From positions 1-5,936 of the forward strand of contig JAPWUZ010000173.1 of NCBI GenBank assembly GCA_028275265.1: a DNA stretch of 5,936 nt. Reading direction: 5' to 3'. Positions 1 to 5,780 of this stretch are shown here, piece after piece. Made by a program: the position numbers and the translations under genes. The stretch comes from Armatimonadota bacterium. GTDB taxonomy: Bacteria; Armatimonadota; HRBIN16. The notes beneath the pieces were generated by a model. It ran no database searches. It was not told where the DNA came from and saw only the letters and a program-made list of their open reading frames with translations. Position 1 is the stretch's first letter; each line of letters begins with the position of its first letter.

Positions 1-1
1 G

Positions 2-436
2 ATTACCTTTGTGCAGAACATCATCACTGGCGACGAAGCGATTTCACCCGCAAGCGGGGCGCGCACGGTGCTGGACACGGTGTTGTTCTACAAGCTCGGT
101 GCGGATAAGGTGGGTTTCAACGTCGACTTTGGCGAGGATAAATCGGCATCGGCGAAATGGGTCGGCTACGCGCTGTACTATCGGCGTGCCCTGCCCAAGG
201 ACCGTGCTGTCGCCCTGCGTTACTCGTTCTTTGACGACAAGGACGGCTTCCGAACCGGGGTGACGCAAAAGCTGAGCGAGTTCACTCTGACCTACGAGTA
301 CCCCATCGGCGCATCGCTGAGCCGATTCGAGGTCCGTCTCGACCGCTCGAACCAGCCGTTCTTTCTGGACAGCGGGGGCAACGCCACCAAGAAGGAACAA
401 ATCACCGTGGTGTACTCGCAGGTCTTCAGATTCTAA
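2..436 (+). CDS. Outer-membrane beta-barrel (porin-like) protein, C-terminal part, 5' truncated by window edge
   Basis: The reading frame is open from the first bases of the window to the TAA at 434-436, so these 144 residues are the end of a longer protein. The in-frame GTG at 11 has no Shine-Dalgarno sequence and is not a credible start. What is visible is a run of amphipathic beta-strand segments rich in alternating Tyr/Phe/Val and charged residues (for example VGYALYYRRAL, AVALRYSFFDD, EFTLTYEYPI, LSRFEVRLDR), separated by short polar turns. The protein ends in ...VVYSQVFRF, and a C-terminal Phe with alternating hydrophobics is the usual BAM insertion signal of outer-membrane barrels. The style resembles putative beta-barrel porin-2 (BBP2, OmpL-like) proteins, but the family call is tentative because the N-terminus is missing. 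The gene lies 12 nt before amtB and is very likely co-transcribed with it, so a role in letting ammonium or other small nitrogen compounds through the outer membrane is plausible but inferred. Confidence 0.8.
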   Translation: MTFVQNIITGDEAISPASGARTVLDTVLFYKLGADKVGFNVDFGEDKSASAKWVGYALYYRRALPKDRAVALRYSFFDDKDGFRTGVTQKLSEFTLTYEYPIGASLSRFEVRLDRSNQPFFLDSGGNATKKEQITVVYSQVFRF

Positions 437-443
437 GGAGGTG
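434..443 (+). promoter_or_regulatory. Extended Shine-Dalgarno of amtB overlapping the upstream stop codon
   Basis: The 10-nt string taaggaggtg is fully complementary to the canonical 3' end of 16S rRNA. Its first three bases are the TAA stop of the barrel gene. GGAGG sits 7 nt before the ATG at 449. Sharing the stop codon with the ribosome binding site suggests translational coupling of the barrel and amtB. Confidence 0.85.
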
Positions 444-448
444 CCAAC

Positions 449-1966
449 ATGCAAGCACTTGCACGATGGTTTCTATCGAAACGACTGATGTTCGCGGGCG
501 GGCTGTTTGCGATACTGACGCTAACCGCGTTGCGGGCATGGGCGCAGGAGAATCCTTCAGTGGAGCGGACCCTTGCTGACCACAAGATGCTTCTGGACAC
601 CATCTGGGTGATGGTCACCGCCTTTTTGGTGTTCTGGATGCAGGCGGGGTTTGCCTACGTGGAAGGCGGTCTCACCCGCGCCAAGAACACCAACAACATC
701 ATGATGAAGAACCTGATGGATTTCTGCATCGGCTCGGTGGCGTTCTGGGCGGTGGGCTTCGCCTTGATGTTCGGCGATGGGAACCCGTTTATCGGCTACA
801 GCGGTTGGTTCCTGACCGGAGCCGATAACTCGCCTGCCACCGGCGATGCCTATCAGGGCGTCTACAGCGCGCTGAACTGGACAGGGGTGCCGCTGTTCGC
901 CAAGTTCATGTTCCAGCTGGTGTTTGCCGCCACCGCCGCGACCATCGTTTCGGGAGCGATGGCGGAGCGCACCAAGTTCAGCGCGTATCTGATATACAGC
1001 TTCGTGGTCAGTGCGTTCATCTATCCGGTGGTGGGACACTGGATATGGGGTGGTGGCTGGCTGGCGAAGCTGGGCATGTGGGATTTTGCCGGTTCCACCG
1101 TGGTACACTCTACTGGAGGATGGCTCGCCCTGATTGGTGCCATCATGCTGGGACCGCGCATCGGTAAATACTCCCGCGAGGGTAAACCGCAAGCCATTCC
1201 GGGTCACTCGTTGCCGATGGCGGCGCTGGGCGTGTTCATCCTGTGGCTGGGATGGTTCGGGTTCAATCCGGGCTCCACGATGGCGGCAGATGCGTCCATT
1301 GCCCAGATCGCGCTGACCACCAACATGGCAGCAGCGACGGGCGCCATTGGCGCGCTGTTTACATCGTGGTTATCGCTCAAGAAGCCCGACGTGAGCATGA
1401 CTCTGAACGGCGTGCTGGCTGGCCTGGTGGCGATTACCGCTCCGTGCGCCTTTGTGTCGCCGCTGTCGGCAGCCATTATCGGACTGGCGGCAGGGGTGGT
1501 GGTGGTGTTCTCGGTGCTGTTGCTGGATCGCGCGAAGGTGGACGACCCCGTGGGAGCGGTGTCAGTGCATGGCGTCTGCGGCGCGCTGGGCACGCTGGCT
1601 CTAGGGCTTTTCGCTCAGGAGGGTTACGCGCCTCCCAACACCACCGGCAACGGTTTGCTGTTTGGCGGCGGGTTCCATCTGCTTATGGCGCAGGCAATCG
1701 GTGTCGCCTCCGTGCTGGCGTGGTGTGTGGTCAACGGGCTGATCCTCTTCGGCTTGCTGAAAGTCACCATCGGTATCCGCGTCTCGCACGAGGAGGAGAT
1801 CGAAGGGCTCGATGTGGGCGAACACGGTATCGGCGCGTATCCGGACTTCGTGCTGGCGACCCCCGGTCAGTTCAGCCTGAGCGGAGCTGGGCTAACAGGG
1901 CCTGCAGCCGGCTCCCGCGTGCCCGCACCCGGGCTGAAGAACCCATCGCCGGAAACACATACGTAA
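449..1966 (+). CDS. amtB: Ammonium transporter, Amt/MEP/Rh family
   Basis: Inner-membrane trimeric channel that recruits NH4+ and passes it into the cell. The 505 residues start with a cleavable-looking signal sequence (about 1-32, ...LRAWA before QENP), as in many bacterial Amt precursors, followed by about eleven hydrophobic spans between residues 50 and 442. The family signature starts at DFAGSTVVHSTGG (from residue 212). By alignment with E. coli AmtB, pore residues are intact: twin histidines H220 and H374 (E. coli H168/H318), D212 (D160), Phe gate F159 and F272 (F107/F215), W200 (W148) and S276 (S219). The cytoplasmic tail keeps the conserved RVSHEEEIEGLD and EHGIGAY motifs (about 444-464) needed for trimer cross-talk and PII binding. 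A further 40 or so Pro/Gly/Ser-rich residues follow, beyond where E. coli AmtB ends. The start is fixed by the strong ribosome binding site at 434-443. The PII gene follows after 16 nt, the classic amtB-glnK pairing. Confidence 0.98.
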   Translation: MQALARWFLSKRLMFAGGLFAILTLTALRAWAQENPSVERTLADHKMLLDTIWVMVTAFLVFWMQAGFAYVEGGLTRAKNTNNIMMKNLMDFCIGSVAFWAVGFALMFGDGNPFIGYSGWFLTGADNSPATGDAYQGVYSALNWTGVPLFAKFMFQLVFAATAATIVSGAMAERTKFSAYLIYSFVVSAFIYPVVGHWIWGGGWLAKLGMWDFAGSTVVHSTGGWLALIGAIMLGPRIGKYSREGKPQAIPGHSLPMAALGVFILWLGWFGFNPGSTMAADASIAQIALTTNMAAATGAIGALFTSWLSLKKPDVSMTLNGVLAGLVAITAPCAFVSPLSAAIIGLAAGVVVVFSVLLLDRAKVDDPVGAVSVHGVCGALGTLALGLFAQEGYAPPNTTGNGLLFGGGFHLLMAQAIGVASVLAWCVVNGLILFGLLKVTIGIRVSHEEEIEGLDVGEHGIGAYPDFVLATPGQFSLSGAGLTGPAAGSRVPAPGLKNPSPETHT

Positions 1967-1982
1967 CAGGAGGTAATCACCT

Positions 1983-2324
1983 ATGGTCAAGGTTGAAGCC
2001 ATTATCCGTCCACAGAAGCTGGACGACGTCAAAGCCGCACTGGACGAAATCGGCATTGCGGGTATCACCGTGACCGAAGTGCATGGTTCGGGCAAGCAAA
2101 AGGGCTACACGCAGACCTACCGCGGCGCGGAGTACACTATCAACCTGCTGCAGAAGGTGAAAATCGAGGTGGTCGTACCCGAGAACCTTGTGGAGCAGGT
2201 GGTGGAGGTGGTTCAGGAGACGGCGCGCACCGGAGAAATCGGTGACGGCAAAATCTTCCTCATCCCTGTTGCCGACGCCATCCGCATCCGCACCGGCGAG
2301 CGCGGCGACTCGGCGGTCAAGTAG
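1983..2324 (+). CDS. glnK: PII nitrogen-regulatory signal protein (GlnK/GlnB)
   Basis: Trimeric signal protein that reads 2-oxoglutarate and ATP/ADP and, by inserting its T-loops into the cytoplasmic vestibule, closes AmtB when nitrogen is plentiful. At 113 residues it has the standard family length. The T-loop (about 37-55) contains YRGAEY with Y51, the uridylylation site in proteobacterial PII. Position 49 is Ala, so the cyanobacterial phosphoserine site is absent. Ligand residues known from the family are present: Q39, K58, G87, K90, R101 and R103. The second signature, TGEIGDGKIFLIPV, covers 83-96. AGGAGG at 1968-1973 lies 9 nt before the ATG, with only 16 nt after the amtB stop. The name glnK follows the convention for amt-linked PII genes; sequence alone does not separate it from glnB. 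Whether Y51 is modified here depends on a GlnD enzyme that is not in the window. Confidence 0.97.
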   Translation: MVKVEAIIRPQKLDDVKAALDEIGIAGITVTEVHGSGKQKGYTQTYRGAEYTINLLQKVKIEVVVPENLVEQVVEVVQETARTGEIGDGKIFLIPVADAIRIRTGERGDSAVK

Positions 2325-2335
2325 CTTGCACCCTT

Positions 2336-2369
2336 CGCCCCTCTTCCATCGGGAAGAGGGGCGCCTTTT
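2336..2369 (+). terminator. Rho-independent-type terminator of the barrel-amtB-glnK operon
   Basis: A perfect 12-bp stem (arm cgcccctcttcc at 2336-2347, complementary arm at 2352-2363) closes a 4-nt loop (atcg) and is followed by CC and TTTT (2366-2369). It starts 12 nt after the glnK stop. The T-tract is short, so termination may be partial. Because the stem is symmetrical, it may also stop transcripts arriving from the minus-strand gene ending at 2425, but there is no T-tract on that side. The rest of the 100-nt gap (2370-2424) shows nothing convincing. Confidence 0.8.
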
Positions 2370-2424
2370 CACACCGCCGGGTTCCTATCGACATGATACG
2401 GTGACGTCAGCGTAGAGAGCGACG

Positions 2425-3108
2425 CTAATCGTCGCCGACCTCGCCAAAATTGGCTACCAGAATGCCGAAGTCAAACAGCGTCACCTCTTCGTCCCCGTCC
2501 AAATCCGCTTCCGCGTTCCAGTTGCTGTCGCCAGGAATGGAGCCAAAAGCCGCCACCAGCGCACCGAAGTCAAACAGCGTCACCTCGTTGTCCCCGTCGA
2601 TGTCCCCGTTGCGCAACGAGAAGTCCGCCGTCGCCGCACCAGACACCCGCACCCCCGCCAGCGTCTGACGCAACCAGTGCGAACCCTTCGCCGACAGGTC
2701 ATACACCCCCTCCAGCGGAGCCACCAGCGAGTAACTCCCCGATGCGTTCAACGACAGCGTATATACCTGCAACGGCGTGAGACTGCCTGCGGCGCGCACT
2801 TGCAACTCCACCGGAACCAGCGTCACATCGCCCACAAAGTCGCGCAAAGTGACCCTGCCGGAAAGGGTGGCGTACCGCACGAACCAGAAGCCGTCGGTGA
2901 GGTCAAAACTGCCTCCGGTGTGCAGGGGGTTCGCGCCGATGGCGACCGGCTGCCCGATGGTGCTGCCGAGTGAGAAGTTGCCGCCGGTGCTGAAGGTGAC
3001 GCCTCCGCCACTGACAACTCCCCACGAGAGGTCGTAACCGCCTCCCGATTGGGCGACGCCTGCAGTGGCAATGGCTATCAGCCACAGGATACCGAGTGTT
3101 GTTTTCAT
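2425..3108 (-). CDS. Secreted protein with C-terminal pair of dockerin-type calcium-binding repeats
   Basis: 227 residues with a Sec signal peptide (1-19, cleavage after GVA). Residues about 24-76 form a beta-rich segment (YDLSWGVVSGGG, then SLGSTIGQP and LTDGFWF) of a type seen in secreted proteins of environmental bacteria. Residues about 80-165 resemble a carboxypeptidase-regulatory or Ig-like beta-sandwich (SGRVTLRD ... SGSYSLVAPLEGVYDL). The C-terminus has two EF-hand-like loops 33 residues apart, DIDGDNEVTLFD (169-180) and DLDGDEEVTLFD (202-213), each followed by a helix-like FG..VA.FG. The acidic side chains at positions 1, 3, 5 and 12 match calcium loops of type I dockerins. Dockerins classically bind cohesins, but no cohesin is in the window and many free-living bacteria carry such repeats outside cellulosomes, so the partner is unknown. 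The ATG at 3106-3108 has an AAGGAAGG ribosome binding site (3117-3124), 8 nt upstream. No enzyme motif is visible. Confidence 0.85.
   Translation of the reverse strand: MKTTLGILWLIAIATAGVAQSGGGYDLSWGVVSGGGVTFSTGGNFSLGSTIGQPVAIGANPLHTGGSFDLTDGFWFVRYATLSGRVTLRDFVGDVTLVPVELQVRAAGSLTPLQVYTLSLNASGSYSLVAPLEGVYDLSAKGSHWLRQTLAGVRVSGAATADFSLRNGDIDGDNEVTLFDFGALVAAFGSIPGDSNWNAEADLDGDEEVTLFDFGILVANFGEVGDD
2465..2586 (-). repeat. Direct repeat encoding the two dockerin-type loops
   Basis: An identical 23-nt string (ccgaagtcaaac, then agcgtcacctc) occurs at 2465-2487 and again at 2564-2586, exactly 99 nt (33 codons) apart. It encodes the EVTLFDFG part of each calcium loop. The flanks have diverged, so this is an internal duplication whose core is kept nearly unchanged at DNA level. 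Confidence 0.85.
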
Positions 3109-3123
3109 GTGGTTCGCCTTCCT

Positions 3124-3139
3124 TTCGTTCAGAATGACA
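3124..3139 (-). repeat. Short sequence resembling a dispersed intergenic repeat
   Basis: Read on the minus strand this is tgtcattctgaacgaa, directly upstream of the ribosome binding site of the 227-aa gene. It resembles the start of the TGTCATTCTGA(A/G)CGAA-type intergenic repeats I recall from many bacterial genomes. Only this 16-nt portion is present, so it may be a remnant or a chance match. No promoter with convincing -35 and -10 boxes is seen in this gap. Confidence 0.35.
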
Positions 3140-3165
3140 ATTGCCCCACGCGGCTCATCCGTCTG

Positions 3166-3197
3166 ATCCCCTCTCCCGAAGCTTCGGGAGAGGGGAT
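3166..3197 (-). terminator. Perfect 32-nt palindrome between the two secreted-protein genes
   Basis: The 16-nt arm atcccctctcccgaag (3166-3181) is followed without any spacer by its exact reverse complement (3182-3197). It starts 11 nt after the stop of the 851-aa gene in that gene's direction. In RNA it would form a very stable GC-rich hairpin, with the central 4 nt or so as loop. No T-tract follows on the minus strand, so it may act as a transcript 3'-end stabiliser or an attenuating terminator rather than a standard intrinsic terminator. The neighbouring gggggtgagg (3199-3208) together with the palindrome resembles a dispersed ccctcaccccc/ccctctccc intergenic repeat known from several phyla. 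Confidence 0.6.
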
Positions 3198-3208
3198 GGG
3201 GGTGAGGA

Positions 3209-5764
3209 TTACTGCTTCACCGGCTGCCCCTGCTCCGGTTCCGGATGATAGTAGATGCCCAGCTCCTTCGGCTGACCATACAGCTCCGGATGCAGATACT
3301 TGCCCCGATGCTCCCGAGGCTTCGGCTGCTCCGCCTGATACCCATACTCCTGCACCCAGCGGTCGTTACGGATGGCCTTCACTTCCCAAGAAACTTTCTT
3401 GCCGGGCACACCGCCTGCAATTTTGAAGCGGTTACCCTGTATCTCTACCGCCACGTGCAGGTTGGGCATCGGCGCGCCCACAGCAGTCAGGTGGTAGGAC
3501 GGGTCGCGGTTGATGGCTTCGAAGTAGTCGGGCAGCTGTACCCACGCCTCGCCGCGGGCGTCCAGCACGACCGTGCCCCGATAGATGTTGTAGGGCTCGG
3601 GGCCTTCTGCGCTGTAGTGGTTCAGGTAGGCGTTGTCAGGGTCCAGCGGATGGTCTATCTGGAACGACTTGGTGCCTGTGGAGGCAAATCGACCAACTGA
3701 ATAGACTCCGTAGCCATCAGTGAGGCTTGCGGTCCGCCCATAGACGCCGTAGTTGGTCCCGCTGGTGGCGGTAGCCTGGCCAGCCACACCAAAACCGTCC
3801 GTGCTGTCGCTTCGGAAGTAGGCGCCGTACGCGTAGCCGGATGGGGCGTAAGCCCAGCCGAATACGCCAACGCCGGACGGGCTATAGCTCTTAAACCACC
3901 CGCCAGAGTTGTTGCCGCTGGTGGCGCCAGCCACGCCTACCACGCCACGACCGTCCGGGCTGTCGCTCTGAAACCACCCGCCAGAGTTGTTGCCGCTGGT
4001 GGCGCCAGCCAAGCCGTACACGCCAGTCCCGGACGTGCTGTCGCTCCGACCCACCACGCCATAGTTGGTGCCGCTGAAGGCGGTAGTCAAGCCGACCACG
4101 CCAGCACCGGACGTGCTGTTACTGAAGAAGTACCCGCCGTAGTTGGCGCCACTGGTGGCGGTAGCCACGCCGAACACGCCATACCCGAAGGTGCTGTCGC
4201 TCCGACCATACACGCCATAGTTGTTGCCGCTGCTGGCGGCAGCCAAGCCGTACACGCCAAGACCGTTCGTGCTGTAGCTTAGACCATACACGCCATAGTT
4301 GGTTCCGCTGGTGGCAGCAGTCAAGCCGTACACGCCTGTCCCAGACGCGCTGTCGCTCTGACCATACACGCCGTAGGTGGCGCCGCTGAGGGAAGGAGCG
4401 AATCCGTGTACGCCTGTCCCAGACGTGCTGTTGCTCTGACCATACACGCCGTAGTTCGTGCCGTTGGCGGTGGCAAAGCCCAGCACGCCTGTCCCAGACG
4501 CGCTGTTGCTCTGACCAAGCACGCCGTAGTTCGTGCCGTTGGCGGAGGTGGCCAAGCCGAAAACGCCCCGGCCGTTTGCGCTGTCAGACAGGCCCCACAC
4601 GCCGTAAGTGGCGCCGCTGGTGGCGGTCACATGGCCCAGCACACCACGGCCCTCTGTGCTGGAGCTTTCGAAATACCCGCCGTAGGTAGTGCCGCTGGCG
4701 GCGAGGGCCAAGCCGACCACGCCGCGACCGCCCGTGCTGGCGCTCCGACCACCCACGCCGATGTTGATGCCGCTGGTGGCGGTGTTCGTGATGGAAAACG
4801 CCGCACCCGAGCCTACGTTCGCGCTCCCCGAAAACGGAAGCGTCAAACCGCCCGCATCATCCGCCGCAGGTGCCCACATCGTGCCCGTCCACTTCAGCAC
4901 CTGACCACTGGAAGGCGCCGTGTTGGATACCGACCGACCCTGAATACGCGCCACCGTCGGGTTCGGATAACTCCCGCTCAGGTCGCCGCCCGCAGAACCA
5001 CCAGGAGACACCCCTGAAATGGTCACATTGCTCGCCGACGTGATACGACCCTGTGCGTTCACCGTGAACACACCCACCTGAGTCGCCGAGCCGTAGGTGC
5101 CTGCCGTCACGCCTGTGTTTGACAACTTCGCATCCGTCACCGCGCCGTTGGCGATGTCTGCCGTCGCTATCGTGCCATCCGCGATCTTCGCGCTCGTCAC
5201 CGCACCGTCGGCGAGCTTCGCCGTCGTCACCGCAAGGTCTGCCAGCATCCCCGTCACCACCCCACCCGTCGCGATGGAGAAGGTGTTGCCGGACAACTGC
5301 AGTCCCGCTCCCGCACTGTAGGTGGTGTCATTGTCTACCCCGTCCGCAAAGCCCGCAGGCATCCCGCTGATGCCCGACCAGGGCACGCTCAGCGCGCTGA
5401 ACGCCAGCTGGCTGTAGGGAACACGGTTCACTCTGACGCGAGGGGAAAGGGTCGTATAGGAACCGCTTCCCGAAGGACGCACGGCGATTTGCAGGAAGCG
5501 GTCATTGCCGTCCCACACGTTGCCGAAGTCCAATTCGGTGGTAAAGACACCGTTGCTGACGCTGACGCCGATGCGCGTAATGGTGGAACCGACCTGTGAG
5601 CCTCCAGAAGCCGCCGTCCAGAGGCTGAACTGGAAGTCATGGTTGCCGTTGGCGGGGATGCCCGAAGTTTTGAGCATTCCCTGATAGGTGAAAGATTGCG
5701 CGAGGATGCTCCCGCTGCAGCAAAGAAGCAGGGAGAGCATCAGCACAGTGCGTAAGCCACGCAT
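3209..5764 (-). CDS. Large secreted repeat protein with tail-fibre-like segments and fourteen 26-residue repeats
   Basis: 851 residues; function not known. Signal peptide 1-22 (cleavage after SILA). Residues 23 to about 125 (FTYQGMLKTSG...ANG...DFQFSLW to YSQLAFSAL) form an N-terminal module common at the start of such exported proteins. Residues about 170-214 are short DGAVTSAKIADG-type repeats, and 259-299 contain GGDLSGSYPNPTVARIQGR and VLKWTGTMWAP, both reminiscent of phage tail-fibre shaft segments. Residues 329-691 are fourteen tandem repeats. Residues 692-851 form a non-repetitive C-terminal region (FASTGTKSFQIDHPLDPDN, YLNHYSAEGPEP, WVQLPDYFEAI, GNRFKIAGG, KVSWEVKAIR) ending in a charged, Pro-rich tail; I recall similar modules at the end of other bacterial repeat proteins but cannot name a family. 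The ATG at 5762-5764 is preferred to an upstream in-frame TTG (5798-5800) because AAGGAGG lies 9 nt before it and because the signal peptide then has normal length. A surface fibre or adhesin is the best guess. Confidence 0.87.
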   Translation of the reverse strand: MRGLRTVLMLSLLLCCSGSILAQSFTYQGMLKTSGIPANGNHDFQFSLWTAASGGSQVGSTITRIGVSVSNGVFTTELDFGNVWDGNDRFLQIAVRPSGSGSYTTLSPRVRVNRVPYSQLAFSALSVPWSGISGMPAGFADGVDNDTTYSAGAGLQLSGNTFSIATGGVVTGMLADLAVTTAKLADGAVTSAKIADGTIATADIANGAVTDAKLSNTGVTAGTYGSATQVGVFTVNAQGRITSASNVTISGVSPGGSAGGDLSGSYPNPTVARIQGRSVSNTAPSSGQVLKWTGTMWAPAADDAGGLTLPFSGSANVGSGAAFSITNTATSGINIGVGGRSASTGGRGVVGLALAASGTTYGGYFESSSTEGRGVLGHVTATSGATYGVWGLSDSANGRGVFGLATSANGTNYGVLGQSNSASGTGVLGFATANGTNYGVYGQSNSTSGTGVHGFAPSLSGATYGVYGQSDSASGTGVYGLTAATSGTNYGVYGLSYSTNGLGVYGLAAASSGNNYGVYGRSDSTFGYGVFGVATATSGANYGGYFFSNSTSGAGVVGLTTAFSGTNYGVVGRSDSTSGTGVYGLAGATSGNNSGGWFQSDSPDGRGVVGVAGATSGNNSGGWFKSYSPSGVGVFGWAYAPSGYAYGAYFRSDSTDGFGVAGQATATSGTNYGVYGRTASLTDGYGVYSVGRFASTGTKSFQIDHPLDPDNAYLNHYSAEGPEPYNIYRGTVVLDARGEAWVQLPDYFEAINRDPSYHLTAVGAPMPNLHVAVEIQGNRFKIAGGVPGKKVSWEVKAIRNDRWVQEYGYQAEQPKPREHRGKYLHPELYGQPKELGIYYHPEPEQGQPVKQ
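3692..4780 (-). repeat. Fourteen-copy tandem repeat, 78-bp (26-residue) unit, in frame
   Basis: Residues 329-691 of the 851-aa protein split into fourteen consecutive units. Each has a first half like SGTNYGVYGQSDS and a second half like SGTGVYGLATAT. Thirteen units are 26 residues; the fifth in protein order (4394-4468) is 25 because one residue before its NGTNYG is missing. In five units (2, 9, 11, 12 and 13) the first GVYG is replaced by GGYF, GGWF or GAYF. The last unit is degenerate (RTASLTDGYGVYSVG). Sequence between units is diverged but the spacing is strict. Confidence 0.95.
5123..5257 (-). repeat. Short degenerate repeats (about 10 residues) in the tail-fibre-like region
   Basis: This stretch encodes VTGMLADLAVTTAKL, then ADGAVTSAKIADG, TIATADIANG and AVTDAKL: about four to five units of a 10-residue pattern (A-D/N-G-x-h-x-x-A-x-h, where h is Leu or Ile). 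At DNA level the units share gtcaccgc and cttcgc blocks roughly every 30 nt. Similar patterns form shafts in trimeric phage tail fibres and related secreted proteins. Confidence 0.75.
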
Positions 5765-5773
5765 AGATGAAAC

Positions 5774-5780
5774 CCTCCTT
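5774..5780 (-). promoter_or_regulatory. Ribosome binding site that fixes the start of the 851-aa repeat protein
   Basis: AAGGAGG on the minus strand, 9 nt before the ATG at 5764. It lies inside the coding region that would result from the upstream TTG (5800), which argues against that start. A weak hairpin (CTTTT, GGC, AAAAG; 5778-5790) overlaps the first two or three bases of the site and could modestly affect access. Confidence 0.85.

Noticed and set aside
11..436. GTG at 11 as the start of a complete small gene
   Set aside because: The frame is open to the window edge, no ribosome binding site precedes it, and the content is the C-terminal half of a beta-barrel.
557..1207. 216-residue open frame antisense to amtB
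   Set aside because: Composition is His/Arg-rich shadow coding opposite a certain gene; no ribosome binding site or recognisable motif.
1243..2073. 276-residue plus-strand frame overlapping amtB and running into glnK
   Set aside because: Arg/Gly-rich out-of-frame translation of two unmistakable genes; typical high-GC shadow.
2402..2409. tgacgtca palindrome as an operator
   Set aside because: An 8-nt palindrome is expected by chance at this scale, and it lies between convergent gene ends where an operator is unlikely.
4321..4518. Minus-strand repeated MVRATARLGQA frame
   Set aside because: Out-of-frame reading of the same 78-bp units; the repeats are explained by the 851-aa gene.
3692..4780. 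CRISPR or other non-coding repeat array
   Set aside because: Units are contiguous, 78 bp, in frame and without unique spacers; they are coding repeats.
4406..5017. 203-residue plus-strand frame with apparent AVRAVGGG-type repeats
   Set aside because: Its periodicity is the antisense image of the 78-bp repeat array; no start signal.
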